64,000 nt of DNA. It comes from QHXQ01 sp038322995. GTDB lineage: Bacteria > Acidobacteriota > Blastocatellia > Pyrinomonadales > Pyrinomonadaceae. Where the stretch lies: positions 32,864 through 96,863 of the forward strand of contig JBBQGM010000005.1 in NCBI GenBank assembly GCA_038322995.1, read 5' to 3'. The notes beneath the pieces are model-generated. The model saw only the letters and a list, made by a program, of their open reading frames with translations, made no database searches and was not told where the DNA came from. A program made the position numbers and the translations under genes. Positions 44,020 through 52,731 of this stretch are shown here, piece after piece. Numbering within the stretch: position 1 is the stretch's first letter; each line of letters opens with the position of its first letter.

Positions 44020-47013
44020 TTGGCTGAGCCGGAAGCAAAACTCGCCGCCCTTGTGCGCGACCTGCCCGACCCATTGGGCGCGGGCCGTTTTTACGAGCGG
44101 CTGGCGACCGAACAGCCCCGCGCCGCCGCCCGGCTCGCGCGCGACCAAGGCCTGCGCGCCGATGCGCTTGCGCTGGCCGCGTGGAGTCCGCTGCTGGCGA
44201 CAACGCTCGCGCAATACCCTGAATATCTGACGTGGCTCGCGCGCGAACGCGCCGACCGGCACGTGCGCACATGTGAAGAGTTGGGCGAGTCGCTGGCGCG
44301 CTTCACGCTGACGCACACGCAGATTGAGCCGCAAGTTTTGCTCGCGCGCTTTCGTCGTCGCGAGTTGCTGCGTATCTACCTGCACGACATCCGCCGCACC
44401 GCGACCGTCGTCGAGACTACCGAAGAGTTATCCAACCTCGCCGATGCCATCCTCGCCTACGCGCTCGATCTTGCGCGCCAGGAGCTAGACAATCGTTACG
44501 GCGCGCCGCTCTGCGTGGATGCGCGCGGGCGCACGACGAACGCCAGCTTTTGTGTCGTCGCGCTCGGCAAACTTGGTTCGCGCGAACTCAACTACGCCTC
44601 CGATATCGATCTGCTGTTCCTCTACTCCGATGACGGCCACACGTCCGGCGCGGGCACGCGCGGCCCGACGACCAACCGCGAGTATTTCAACCGGCTCGCC
44701 GAGCGCATCGCGCAGCTCGTCGGCCGGCAGACCGGCGAAGGCGCGGCTTATCGCGTCGATCTGCGGCTCCGCCCGCACGGCCGCGACGGCGCGCTCAGCG
44801 TCTCGCTCGCAGGAGCCTTGCGCTACTACCGCACGACGGCGCAGGCGTGGGAACTGCAAGCGTTGATTCGCGCCCGCGCCGCGGCCGGTGCGTCTGCCCT
44901 GTACCTGCGCTTCGCTGCCGGCGTGCGGGCGCACGTCTATACGCACGCGGGCACAATCGCGCACGCGCTCGAAAATGTGCGCCTCGCCAAACAGCAGATC
45001 GACCGGCAGCATGCAGCCGAAGCGCGCGGCTTCAACGTCAAACTCGGGCGCGGCGGCATCCGCGAGATCGAGTTCATTGCGCAGGCGTTGCAACTCGCGC
45101 ACGGCGGGCGCGATCCGTGGTTGCAACACGCGCCACACACGCTCATCAGTTTGGGCCGGCTCGCGGAGCGCGGGCACATCAACGAACGCGAGCGCACGGA
45201 GTTGTCCGACGCTTACATGTTCCTGCGTGCGCTCGAACATCGCTTGCAGATGGAGCACGGGCTACAAACACATACCCTCCACGACGATCCCGGCCGGCGC
45301 ACACTCGCCGCCCGCCGCATGAACTTCACCGGCGCGGACGACGCAAACACGCTGGCCGCTTTCGACCGCGCGCTCGCGCGCCACACCACGCACGTACGCG
45401 CCGCTTATGACCGCGTGTTCGGGCGCGGCGACGCGGGGACGGCTAACATAGCGCAGGCCCAACCGCAGGTGTTGCCGGAGTGCGGCGACTCTGCCGCAGC
45501 CGTGCAAGTCGTTAGCCAGCCGATTCAGACAACGGTGGTGAGTGAAGAGACAGCGGAGTTTGCGGCCGCACAGGCGGCGGCGCGCGTGTTCGCCCCGCGT
45601 TTGGCAGCAGCCGAACACGCTGGCATACATACGGCCGAGGTTGGCGATGGGCCGACGACGCGCGTCGCGCTATTACTGCAAACGGCGGCGCGCGATTCGT
45701 TGAACGGGCGGCGCGCGTTGACCTACACGGCGCGCGTGGCAGCGTCGCTCGACAAGACAAGCGCGCGTGTGGAGTTGACTGAAGAGTCGTTGCGTGCGCT
45801 CGTCCGACTGTGCGGCGCGTCCGAATTGTTCGGCGAGATGTTGGCGAGCAATCCGGCGCTGATACCGGCCTTGGCTGCTGTTGTGCCGGATGCTGCGCCG
45901 GAGCGAGATTATCGCGCGCTGCTAAGGTCGCAGATCGACCGGGAACGAAGTTTCGCGGCGGAGCTATCGGCCTTGCGTCGCACCTGGACGTTGCTCATGC
46001 TTGAGATCGGCGCACGCGACGCGGCGGGCGCGTTGCCGCTCGCGGAGTCGAACCAACTGCAAACAGAGCTTGCGACCGCGAGCATCAACGCCGGGTTGCT
46101 GATTGCGCGCCGCGAGTTGGCCCGCCGCTTCGGCAAACTCGATGCGGGCCCGCGCCTCGCGGTGCTTGGTCTCGGCCGGCTCGGCAGCGGCGGCATGGAC
46201 TATGGCTCAGACCTCGATCTCGTGCTCGTCTATGACCCCGATGTGCCGACACCCATCGGCGCGCTGGCGCGGGCAGAGGCATACGCGCGCTTGAGCGAAT
46301 TGCTGATCGCCGCGCTCTCAAGCATCACGCGCGCCGGGCATCTCTATCGCGTCGATCTACGTTTGCGTCCCGACGGGCAGAAGGGGCCGCTCGTGTGCGG
46401 CACGGATGCGTTCGTTGGTTATCTACGCACGCGCGCCGACATCTGGGAGTGGCTGGCTTACGTCAAACTACGCGCCATCGGCGGCGACCTTGAGCTTGGG
46501 CGCGTGCTCGAACGGGCGGCGCGGCACGCGATCCACGAAGCGGCCGAGCGTTGTGATGTGAACTTGTTGCGCGTTGAGACGCGCCGCGTGCGCGAGCGTT
46601 TGGAGCGCGAGCGGGCAAGCGCGCGGGCGCGTGGTCTCGACATCAAGTTTGGCGCAGGTGGTATGCTCGACGTTTACTTCGCCGTGCGCTTCCTGCAACT
46701 GCGCGCCAACGTGCCTGACAAAGGCGCGGATCGTTCGACAGCGGCGACGCTCACACGCCTGCGCGCAGCCGGCGCACTCAGCGCGGCCGATGCCCACGCG
46801 CTCGGTGACGGCTACGCGTTCCTCCGCACGCTTGATCATCACCTACGTCTCATCGTCGGCCGCACCGTGCCTCTGCCCGCCGCCGCCGATCATCCGCTCC
46901 TCGCCGACCTTGCCCGCGCGACCGGGCACAACTCCGGCGCGCATCTGCTCGCCATCGTGCAACTACACATGCGCGCCATGCACGCCGCCTACGACCACAT
47001 CACGGCCGGCTAA
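44020..47013 (+). CDS. glnE: Glutamine synthetase adenylyltransferase/adenylyl-removing enzyme
   Basis: Bifunctional enzyme that adds AMP to, and removes it from, the glnA product in response to nitrogen state. The 997-residue protein has two nucleotidyltransferase cores: the N-terminal adenylyl-removing domain with GKLGSRELNYASDIDLLFLY (about 180-200), and the C-terminal adenylylating domain with GLGRLGSGGMDYGSDLDLVL (about 715-735). GRGGIREIEFIAQALQLAHG and GAGGMLDVYFAVRFLQL are the linked helical domains. The only start giving the family N-terminus is TTG at 44020, after an in-frame stop 13 bp upstream. The conserved target tyrosine is present in the neighbouring GlnA. Confidence 0.93.
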   Translation: MAEPEAKLAALVRDLPDPLGAGRFYERLATEQPRAAARLARDQGLRADALALAAWSPLLATTLAQYPEYLTWLARERADRHVRTCEELGESLARFTLTHTQIEPQVLLARFRRRELLRIYLHDIRRTATVVETTEELSNLADAILAYALDLARQELDNRYGAPLCVDARGRTTNASFCVVALGKLGSRELNYASDIDLLFLYSDDGHTSGAGTRGPTTNREYFNRLAERIAQLVGRQTGEGAAYRVDLRLRPHGRDGALSVSLAGALRYYRTTAQAWELQALIRARAAAGASALYLRFAAGVRAHVYTHAGTIAHALENVRLAKQQIDRQHAAEARGFNVKLGRGGIREIEFIAQALQLAHGGRDPWLQHAPHTLISLGRLAERGHINERERTELSDAYMFLRALEHRLQMEHGLQTHTLHDDPGRRTLAARRMNFTGADDANTLAAFDRALARHTTHVRAAYDRVFGRGDAGTANIAQAQPQVLPECGDSAAAVQVVSQPIQTTVVSEETAEFAAAQAAARVFAPRLAAAEHAGIHTAEVGDGPTTRVALLLQTAARDSLNGRRALTYTARVAASLDKTSARVELTEESLRALVRLCGASELFGEMLASNPALIPALAAVVPDAAPERDYRALLRSQIDRERSFAAELSALRRTWTLLMLEIGARDAAGALPLAESNQLQTELATASINAGLLIARRELARRFGKLDAGPRLAVLGLGRLGSGGMDYGSDLDLVLVYDPDVPTPIGALARAEAYARLSELLIAALSSITRAGHLYRVDLRLRPDGQKGPLVCGTDAFVGYLRTRADIWEWLAYVKLRAIGGDLELGRVLERAARHAIHEAAERCDVNLLRVETRRVRERLERERASARARGLDIKFGAGGMLDVYFAVRFLQLRANVPDKGADRSTAATLTRLRAAGALSAADAHALGDGYAFLRTLDHHLRLIVGRTVPLPAAADHPLLADLARATGHNSGAHLLAIVQLHMRAMHAAYDHITAG

Positions 47014-47025
47014 GCAGGCAGCCTC

Positions 47026-47229
47026 TTATATCTGTTCGGCCGCGCCTTGTACCTCGTGCCAGCAACGCACACACCAGCGATGGCGCGTGCGGCGCTCAGC
47101 CAGCGATTGGCTCGCCGCGGCCGGCAAACGATGCACCACCTCGCGCTCGTCAGCAGTTAATTCATGCCACGCGCGCAGGCGCTCGGCCCCGCAACGCGGG
47201 CATGCGGCTCGACTCGGCTCAGTTATCAC
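47026..47229 (-). CDS. Small double-CxxC zinc-ribbon protein
   Basis: A 67-residue protein starting at GTG 47229, behind the strong RBS GGAGGTGAC. It has CPRCGAERLRAWHEL near the N-terminus and HRWCVRCWHEVQG near the C-terminus, forming a likely treble or ribbon zinc site (CxxC...CxxC). Such proteins are often RNA-binding or regulatory but no function can be assigned. It converges with glnE, and a longer upstream frame exists but lacks an RBS. Confidence 0.6.
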   Translation of the reverse strand: MITEPSRAACPRCGAERLRAWHELTADEREVVHRLPAAASQSLAERRTRHRWCVRCWHEVQGAAEQI

Positions 47230-47306
47230 GTTGTCACCTCCGCAAATCTCGCGCGAGCAATATAGCGGGCCGGGCGACGCGCGGAAACCGGCGACGCGGC
47301 GGCTGC

Positions 47307-47334
47307 CAGGTGACAGGTGACGAGTGAAGAGTTT
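47307..47334. repeat. One-armed heptamer repeat
   Basis: CAGGTGA, CAGGTGA, CGAGTGA and AGAGTTT lie in 7-bp register between the zinc-ribbon and SRPBCC genes. They resemble the AAGTGAC family but have no inverted partner nearby. Confidence 0.55.
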
Positions 47335-47381
47335 ATATTTGTTGTGGCGGTTATTCCGGGTCACAGCGAGCGAGGTGAATT

Positions 47382-47864
47382 GTGTTTCAGATCAGAGCCG
47401 GCTACGACGAACAACTGGAAATTGAAACGACGATGGAGGGCGCGCGGGCGTTCTTCGGCGACCTGCGCAACTTCGCCGAACTGATGCCCGGCGTGGAGAG
47501 CATCAAGGCGGAGGCGGGCGGCGTGGTGCGCTGGTTGATCCGGGCGGAAGTGCCGGTGGTCGGCGCGCTTAAGCAAGCGTTCGCCGTGGCGCAAACTGAA
47601 GACAGACCGGAGCGCATCGAATGGTCGCCCGCGCCGCAAGAGCGCGGCAACTTCCTGCGCTACGTCGCGCAGTTTGAGCAACGCGGCGCACGTGTGCTGG
47701 TGAAGATCGCGCAGCGCGTCGAGTTGCGCCGCAAGCACGCGCGCGAGTTGCACCTGCTGGCAGGACTCGTCGGCGAGAGCCGGCTGAGCGCCGAGATGCA
47801 AAAGGGCGTCAGCGAGATGATGCGTACCTTCTTACAGCGCGCCCGCGTGAAACTGGAAAAGTAA
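47382..47864 (+). CDS. SRPBCC/START-fold protein
   Basis: A 160-residue helix-grip protein. FFGDLRNFAELMPGVESIKA matches the CoxG/SRPBCC N-terminal helix and the first strand, and a long C-terminal helix (MQKGVSEMMRTFLQRARVKL) closes the cavity. Such proteins bind hydrophobic ligands; the function is unknown. It starts at GTG 47382 behind GCGAGGTG and is followed 55 bp later by a small conserved gene. No partner for the CoxG-type molybdenum-enzyme role is adjacent; the molybdenum locus is about 4 kb further downstream. Confidence 0.8.
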   Translation: MFQIRAGYDEQLEIETTMEGARAFFGDLRNFAELMPGVESIKAEAGGVVRWLIRAEVPVVGALKQAFAVAQTEDRPERIEWSPAPQERGNFLRYVAQFEQRGARVLVKIAQRVELRRKHARELHLLAGLVGESRLSAEMQKGVSEMMRTFLQRARVKLEK

Positions 47865-47918
47865 CGCGGGTGCGGTACGGCTAACATGACAACGGAACGA
47901 TCTCAGGAGGGGGCAGCG

Positions 47919-48203
47919 ATGGCCACGAACACGACGCGCACAACAGCGACGCAGCCGGGCTTATCACGGCGCGTGGCGCGCGCGGGCAGTCTCAAATTGG
48001 TGAAGCGGCTGCTCAAGCCGATCCCCATCGTCGGCACGGCGGTCGCGCTTAGTCTGGCCGGTTATGAAATTAAACGGAAAGGCTTGCGCAACGGTCTCAT
48101 CCACGTCGGCCTCGATCTCACGCCCATCGTCGGCTCGGTCAAAGACGTGATCGAATTCTTCACCGGCGATCTTATTCCAGACAAAGACACGCCACCGCGT
48201 TGA
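47919..48203 (+). CDS. Small conserved protein of unknown function
   Basis: A 94-residue protein with one hydrophobic stretch (PIPIVGTAVALSLAGYEI, about 34-51) between basic segments (KLVKRLLK, IKRKGLRNG), then HVGLDLTPIVGSVKDVIEF. This pattern appears in small membrane-associated proteins of unknown role. The ATG at 47919 is chosen because AGGAGG lies 8 nt before it; an ATG 33 bp upstream has no RBS. It converges with gatA. Confidence 0.65.
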   Translation: MATNTTRTTATQPGLSRRVARAGSLKLVKRLLKPIPIVGTAVALSLAGYEIKRKGLRNGLIHVGLDLTPIVGSVKDVIEFFTGDLIPDKDTPPR

Positions 48204-48235
48204 AGCGGAGGCTGACCACCAGCGTTTAAGTTCGC

Positions 48236-49681
48236 TCAGACGGTGCAGACAGACGGGCGGGCGTTAAGCGGTTGCGCCTGTTCGTAGGCGTGCGCGAGGC
48301 GCAGCAGCGTGGCTTCGCTCCAGTATTGACCGAGCAGTTGCAGCCCGATGGGCAGACCGGCGCGCGACAGGCCGCAGGGAATGGAGATGCCGGGCACGCC
48401 GGCGAGATTGGCCGTGACCGTGTAGATATCGTTCAAATACATGGCGAGCGGGTCGTCCACCTTCTCACCGATCAAGAAAGCGGTCGTGGGCGTTGTAGGC
48501 GTGAGAATAACATCGCAACTCGCAAACGCGCGCCGGAAGTCGTCTTTGATCAGGGCGCGCACCTGTTGCGCTTTTAAGTAATAAGCATCGTAGTAGCCGG
48601 ACGAGAGCACGTAAGTACCGAGCATGATGCGGCGTTTAACTTCGGGGCCGAAACCCGCCTCGCGCGTGCGCCGGTACATCGCGCGCAACTCGTTTGCTTC
48701 TTCGGCGCGCACGCCATAGCGCACGCCATCGAAGCGCGCGAGATTCGACGAGGCTTCCGCTGTCGCGATGATGTAATAGACCGCAATCGCATACTGCGCA
48801 TGCGGCAACTCGACCTCGACGATCTCCGCCCCCAACGCACGATAAGCCTCAATCGCCGCTTCGACACTCGCGCGCACTTCCGCGTCCAGCCCCGCGCCAA
48901 GCAGCGCACGCGCCACGCCGATGCGCGCACCTTGGATGTCGCCGGTCAATGCGGCCGCGTAATCGGGCACAGGCACATCGGCCGTCGTCGCGTCGTGTGT
49001 GTCGCGCCCCGCGATCACTTGTAACGTGACGCTCGCGTCGCGCACGTTCGCACTGAACACGCCGATCTGATCGAGCGACGAACCGAAGGCGACCAACCCG
49101 TAGCGCGAGACCCGGCCATAGGTTGGCTTTATCCCGACGACGCCACAGAGCGCCGCCGGTTGCCGCACCGACCCGCCCGTATCCGAGCCGAGCGCGACCG
49201 GCACGATGCGCGCCGCCACCGCCGCCGCCGAGCCACCCGACGACCCGCCCGGCACGCGCGTCGTATCCCACGGATTACGCACCCCACCGAACGCCGAGTT
49301 CTCGTTTGACGAACCCATCGCAAACTCGTCGCAGTTGGTCTTGCCCATGATGACCGCGCCCGCTTGTCTTAACCGCTCGATCACGGTCGCGTCATAGGGC
49401 GGCTGGTACGCGCCGAGAATGTGCGAGCCGCACGAGGTCTGCAAGCCGCGCACGCAGATGTTGTCCTTGATCGCCACCGGCACGCCCACCAGCGTGCCCG
49501 CCGCTGCGCCCTCGTCCAACTGCGCCGCCCGCTTGAGCGCGCCCAGGCGATCAATTTGCAGAAACGCATTCAACGTCTCATTCAATGACTCGGCCGCACG
49601 CACAGATGCTTCCACAATGGCCTGCGCGCTCGTGCCAGCAGCGCGGCGCGCCTGAATATTGGCAATGGTGTTCTCAGACAT
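48236..49681 (-). CDS. gatA: Aspartyl/glutamyl-tRNA amidotransferase subunit A
   Basis: GatA supplies ammonia from glutamine for the transamidation that turns Glu-tRNA(Gln) or Asp-tRNA(Asn) into the amide form. The 481-residue amidase-signature protein has the catalytic Lys in PVAIKDNICVRG, the cis-Ser/Ser pair in GGSSGGSAAAVAARIVPVAL and GSDTGGSVRQPAALCGVVG, and KPTYGRVSRYGLVAFGSSLD. The ATG at 49681 gives the family N-terminus. gatC lies 60 bp upstream on the same strand. gatB is not in the window, so the GatCAB complex is encoded in two places. Confidence 0.95.
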   Translation of the reverse strand: MSENTIANIQARRAAGTSAQAIVEASVRAAESLNETLNAFLQIDRLGALKRAAQLDEGAAAGTLVGVPVAIKDNICVRGLQTSCGSHILGAYQPPYDATVIERLRQAGAVIMGKTNCDEFAMGSSNENSAFGGVRNPWDTTRVPGGSSGGSAAAVAARIVPVALGSDTGGSVRQPAALCGVVGIKPTYGRVSRYGLVAFGSSLDQIGVFSANVRDASVTLQVIAGRDTHDATTADVPVPDYAAALTGDIQGARIGVARALLGAGLDAEVRASVEAAIEAYRALGAEIVEVELPHAQYAIAVYYIIATAEASSNLARFDGVRYGVRAEEANELRAMYRRTREAGFGPEVKRRIMLGTYVLSSGYYDAYYLKAQQVRALIKDDFRRAFASCDVILTPTTPTTAFLIGEKVDDPLAMYLNDIYTVTANLAGVPGISIPCGLSRAGLPIGLQLLGQYWSEATLLRLAHAYEQAQPLNARPSVCTV

Positions 49682-49685
49682 AAAT

Positions 49686-49713
49686 AGCTGTTAGTGGCCA
49701 GCCCGCAGCCAGC
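49686..49713. repeat. Degenerate AGCTGTT/AGCNNNC repeat between gatC and gatA
   Basis: AGCTGTT, AGTGGCC, AGCCCGC and AGCCAGC follow 7-bp spacing. A related AGCAATT, AGCTGTT, AACGATG, AGCAAAA series lies at 50051-50078 on the other side of gatC, so the two may be arms of one wide repeat pair. Confidence 0.45.
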
Positions 49714-49741
49714 AAGATATGCAAAAGCTAAATGTTGATTG

Positions 49742-50038
49742 CTATAAAACTTTCGGCACACGGAAGTGGCCGGCGGCCGGGTCGGGTGCTTCCGCAAGCG
49801 CGAGTTGTTGCCCGAGCGAGGGGCGCGGGGTGTCGGCGCGCACGGCGTCGGTGCGCTCGCCAGCGGGCGTGAGTCCGCCCATGGCCGGCTCGACCGCGCT
49901 CGTGTCCAATTCGTTCAACTGTTCGACGTAAGCGACGATTGCAGCGATCTGCGGCGTCAACGCGCGCCGCTCTTCCGGTGTGATGTCCAGATGTGCCAGC
50001 GCGGCGATCTTGTCGATGTCGGTTTCGGTGATTGGCAT
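49742..50038 (-). CDS. gatC: Aspartyl/glutamyl-tRNA amidotransferase subunit C
   Basis: The 98-residue GatC wraps around GatA and GatB and stabilises the amidotransferase. The family features are DIDKIAALAHLDITPEERR at the N-terminus, AAIVAYVEQLNELDTSAVEP in the middle, and the C-terminal GHFRVPKVL. The ATG at 50038 is clear. It is upstream of gatA with a 60-bp gap and downstream of dciA on the same strand. Confidence 0.93.
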   Translation of the reverse strand: MPITETDIDKIAALAHLDITPEERRALTPQIAAIVAYVEQLNELDTSAVEPAMGGLTPAGERTDAVRADTPRPSLGQQLALAEAPDPAAGHFRVPKVL

Positions 50039-50050
50039 AAGTTGGCTACT

Positions 50051-50078
50051 AGCAATTAGCTGTTAACGATGAGCAAAA
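50051..50078. repeat. Degenerate AGCTGTT/AGCAAAA repeat between dciA and gatC
   Basis: AGCAATT, AGCTGTT, AACGATG and AGCAAAA are in 7-bp register. See the partner at 49686-49713. Confidence 0.45.
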
Positions 50079-50101
50079 GACAAAAGGCTGAGTGCCAAAC
50101 G

Positions 50102-50569
50102 CTACCTTTGCTCCTGCGCGTCCATGTAGCTGCCGGCGGCGAGCAGGAAGCGGCGGCGCAGCTCTTCATCGTGAATCGCGCGGGCGGCGTCCTGCACTGC
50201 GCGCGCGCAGTGCAGCGCGCGTTGCTCTTGGGCCACCGGATCAAGCTCGCGCCCGCGCAAGCGGGCGCGTTCGCTACGGACGGTCTGCGGATCGACGCGG
50301 AACTCGATGTAGGTGACGAGCGGTTGCCCGAGTAATGAGTTAAGCCGGAAGAGCAATTGCCCGCTCATCTGGCCGAGTTGTTTCTGCCATGTCGTGTCGG
50401 CGACGGCCACCGTGAGCGTCTTGCGATACAGCCGGAACGGCACGGCTTGATCCCGCAATGGTTCGCCAGCCACGCGCCGCCACGCAGCCAGCGCCGCCGC
50501 TTCCGCGACCTCCTCCGCCTCGCCGGCCGCACGCAATAACCCGGGCAGTGCCCGAAATAGGTCGTCCAT
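50102..50569 (-). CDS. DciA-family (DUF721) protein
   Basis: A 155-residue protein of the DciA/DUF721 family, whose members load or recruit the replicative helicase DnaB in bacteria lacking DnaC. The N-terminal ALAAWRRVAGEPLRDQAVPF and LTVAVADTTWQKQLGQM, then the LLFRLNSLLGQPLVTYIEF fold, are characteristic of the KH-like domain. A C-terminal helical tail follows (about 95-155). The ATG at 50569 is used; longer in-frame sequence upstream is made of repeat arm. It is divergent from maf across a heptamer repeat pair. Confidence 0.8.
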   Translation of the reverse strand: MDDLFRALPGLLRAAGEAEEVAEAAALAAWRRVAGEPLRDQAVPFRLYRKTLTVAVADTTWQKQLGQMSGQLLFRLNSLLGQPLVTYIEFRVDPQTVRSERARLRGRELDPVAQEQRALHCARAVQDAARAIHDEELRRRFLLAAGSYMDAQEQR

Positions 50570-50571
50570 GA

Positions 50572-50664
50572 ATTTGCGCTTTTGGATTTTCGATTTTTGC
50601 TCTGAAGAGTAAGATTGCCGCCGCGTGGCCAGCAAGCGCAAATCAGCAAGCGCAAATCTAAAAT
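50572..50664. repeat. Heptamer-unit inverted repeat in a divergent promoter region
   Basis: Left arm 50572-50599 reads ATTTGCG, CTTTTGG, ATTTTCG, ATTTTTG. Right arm 50630-50664 reads CAGCAAG, CGCAAAT, CAGCAAG, CGCAAAT, CTAAAAT. It lies between the divergent genes dciA and maf, so a terminator role is unlikely here. Confidence 0.85.
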
Positions 50665-50680
50665 TCTGTCGGGGAGTGTA

Positions 50681-51298
50681 ATGGAAAACGAGCAAGCGTC
50701 ACAAGTCGCAGGTCAAAAGGCGCTACAGCCGCAAGCGCGCGAACTGCTTGTGCTGGCATCGAGCAGTCCTCGGCGCGCGGACATCCTGCGCGCGGTCAAC
50801 TGGCCGTTTGCGAGCGAGGCGGCCGATGTGGACGAGTCGCTGCACGCGGGCGAGGCGGCGGTGCCTTACGTCGAGCGGTTGGCGCGGGCAAAGGCGGCGG
50901 CCGTGGCGGCGCGGCGGTTGTTCGGCTTAGTGCTAGGCGCGGACACGGTCGTCGTGGTGGACGGTGCGATACTGGGCAAGCCGCGCGACGAGGCGGAAGC
51001 ACGCCGAATGTTACATCGGCTGCGCGGCCGCTGGCACGAAGTCTTAACCGGCGTCGCGCTCGTGCGCGCCGAGACGAAGGCGGCCATCGTCGCGCATGAG
51101 CGCACGCGCGTCCGCTTTGCGCCCATGACGGATGCGGAAATTGATTGGTACATTGCGACGGGCGAGCCGGCCGACAAGGCAGGCGCATACGCCGTCCAAG
51201 GACAGGGCGCGCTCTTCGTCGCCGCAATCGACGGCGATTACTGGAACGTCGTCGGCTTACCCGTCAGATTAGTTTACAAACTAAGCGTAGAAATATAG
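50681..51298 (+). CDS. maf: Maf-family nucleotide pyrophosphatase
   Basis: House-cleaning enzyme that hydrolyses dTTP/UTP or modified nucleotides. The 205-residue protein has VLASSSPRRADILRAVNWPF (substrate loop), DVDESLHAGEAAVPYVERLA, VLGADTVVVVDGAILGKPRD (catalytic Asp), MLHRLRGRWHEVLTGVALV, and GEPADKAGAYAVQGQGALFV. A GGGGAG RBS precedes the ATG at 50681. The last residues are near a strong hairpin terminator. Its role might include removal of nucleotides during division, as known for B. subtilis Maf. Confidence 0.93.
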   Translation: MENEQASQVAGQKALQPQARELLVLASSSPRRADILRAVNWPFASEAADVDESLHAGEAAVPYVERLARAKAAAVAARRLFGLVLGADTVVVVDGAILGKPRDEAEARRMLHRLRGRWHEVLTGVALVRAETKAAIVAHERTRVRFAPMTDAEIDWYIATGEPADKAGAYAVQGQGALFVAAIDGDYWNVVGLPVRLVYKLSVEI

Positions 51299-51343
51299 CG
51301 CGCGGCAATTTGCCCACCAAGACAGAAAGGAATACAGAAAGCT

Positions 51344-51384
51344 GAACGCGGCACGATGAATGATAAGTTCATCGTGCCGCGTTC
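51344..51384. terminator. Bidirectional terminator after maf
   Basis: A perfect 17-bp stem (51344-51360 with 51368-51384) and 7-nt loop lie between the convergent maf and thioredoxin-fold genes; TTGTTTCT follows the plus-side arm within 10 bp. Confidence 0.8.
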
Positions 51385-51408
51385 ATCGTGCCTTGTTTCT
51401 GCCCACGC

Positions 51409-51951
51409 TTACAACAGTTTGTTAAGGCGTGCCGACAGTTGTTCGACGAGATTGCCTTCGGGGTCAAATCCACCGATGGGCGTGCCCGCGACACTGCCTT
51501 CCTTATCGAGAATGACGATGGCCGGCAATTGATTGCGCTCCACGCCTATGCGTTTGAACAACTCGCCATCCGGGTCGCGCAAGACCGCGACCTTCAGCCC
51601 GTTGTGCCGGGCGAAGTCGCGCAACTGCCCGTCCGTCGCGTAGTTCTTTGACTTCGGCGACTCTGAATCGGTACTCACCCAGTAAACGCGCACGTCGCGC
51701 GCGGCATATTCATCGGCGAGTTTCTGCACACCCTCCACCTGCTTGCGCGAGAGCGGCAACCAGGACGCGCCGAATGCCAGCACGACCACATCACCGCGCA
51801 GCATCGCGGACGTCACCCCGCCGCCGTCCACCGTGCGCAACGAGAAGTTCAAGGGCCCATTCTGCGCCTCGACCGGCGCGGGATTCTGTGTGCCGACAAC
51901 CAGCAGCGCGAGCGCGAGCATAAACAGCAGCCGGGGGAGTTGCTTCAACAT
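51409..51951 (-). CDS. Secreted thioredoxin-fold protein lacking the CXXC cysteines
   Basis: A 180-residue exported protein. The signal peptide is LPRLLFMLALALLVVGTQ, and the mature part has the redoxin/TlpA core: VVVLAFGASWLPLSRKQVEG, VRVYWVSTDSESPKS, LKVAVLRDPDGELFKRIGVE, and LPAIVILDKEGSVAG with the cis-Pro. In TlpA proteins the WCxxC motif is at the WLPLS position; both cysteines are gone, so no disulfide exchange is possible. It may be a structural or chaperone-like relative. An AAGGAG RBS precedes the ATG at 51951. Confidence 0.85.
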   Translation of the reverse strand: MLKQLPRLLFMLALALLVVGTQNPAPVEAQNGPLNFSLRTVDGGGVTSAMLRGDVVVLAFGASWLPLSRKQVEGVQKLADEYAARDVRVYWVSTDSESPKSKNYATDGQLRDFARHNGLKVAVLRDPDGELFKRIGVERNQLPAIVILDKEGSVAGTPIGGFDPEGNLVEQLSARLNKLL

Positions 51952-52105
51952 AAATTACTCCTTCGTGCGCGTTCGCTGAATCCGCTTAACCGGCGCACGT
52001 GACGGGGCGGGCGGCATGACTACAACTGACCTCATACCGGTACTTCGATGTGCGTGCCCGACGGAGCGTTGGACGGAAGTCGGACGGCGAGTTAAGTCAG
52101 CCTGA

Positions 52106-52726
52106 CTACGCTGGCCGCGCCAACGGCGGTGGCTTATGAAAAATCTCTTGGTGCAGCGCGCAGTAATCGGCCCAAGTGTCCATGTCGCGCCTGATGTAAC
52201 CGGACGAGACCGGCACGCGCCGCACCTCTGCCCCGTGTCGCGTGAACAACGCGCGCAAGCCGCGCGCCGGGTCTAAGTGCCGCAACTCGGCGCGGTACGC
52301 GAGATCGATCAGCACCGGATGACCACCGCGCCCTTCATACTCCGGCACGATGAGCCGCGCGCCCGTCTGCGCGTGCGCCTCAAGCACACAACGAATGATC
52401 TCCGGCGCGACAGCCGGTTGATCAACCAGTGCGAGCAACACAGCCTGCGCACTGTCTGACACTTGCTCCACGCCACACGCGATGGAGGCCGACATCTCGC
52501 TCCCCACCGCTTCGTTCACGGCGAAGCGCAGGGGCAGATGCGCAAGCTGCGCACGTATATCGTCGCCGCGATGCCCGACGACCACGACGATCTCGCCCAC
52601 GCCCGCCGCCATTAAGTTAGCAACGCAAGTTTCAACCACCGTCCGCGCGCCGAACGGCAGCAACGGCTTGAACGCGCCCATGCGCCGCGAACGCCCCGCG
52701 GCTAACAGGATGGCAGAAACAGGCAC
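52106..52726 (-). CDS. MocA-like molybdopterin cytidylyltransferase
   Basis: A 206-residue NTP-transferase of the MobA/MocA family. The nucleotide motif ILLAAGRSRRMG and FKPLLPFG (lysine) are present, and VLLALVDQPAVAPEIIR and YEGRGGHPVLIDLA complete the site. MocA attaches CMP to molybdopterin, giving the MCD cofactor used by 4-hydroxybenzoyl-CoA reductase and xanthine-dehydrogenase-type enzymes. It is the last gene of the molybdenum-hydroxylase operon, 88 bp past the medium-subunit gene with a heptamer hairpin between, which supports that assignment. It starts at GTG 52726. Confidence 0.87.
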   Translation of the reverse strand: MPVSAILLAAGRSRRMGAFKPLLPFGARTVVETCVANLMAAGVGEIVVVVGHRGDDIRAQLAHLPLRFAVNEAVGSEMSASIACGVEQVSDSAQAVLLALVDQPAVAPEIIRCVLEAHAQTGARLIVPEYEGRGGHPVLIDLAYRAELRHLDPARGLRALFTRHGAEVRRVPVSSGYIRRDMDTWADYCALHQEIFHKPPPLARPA

Positions 52727-52731
52727 GACGG

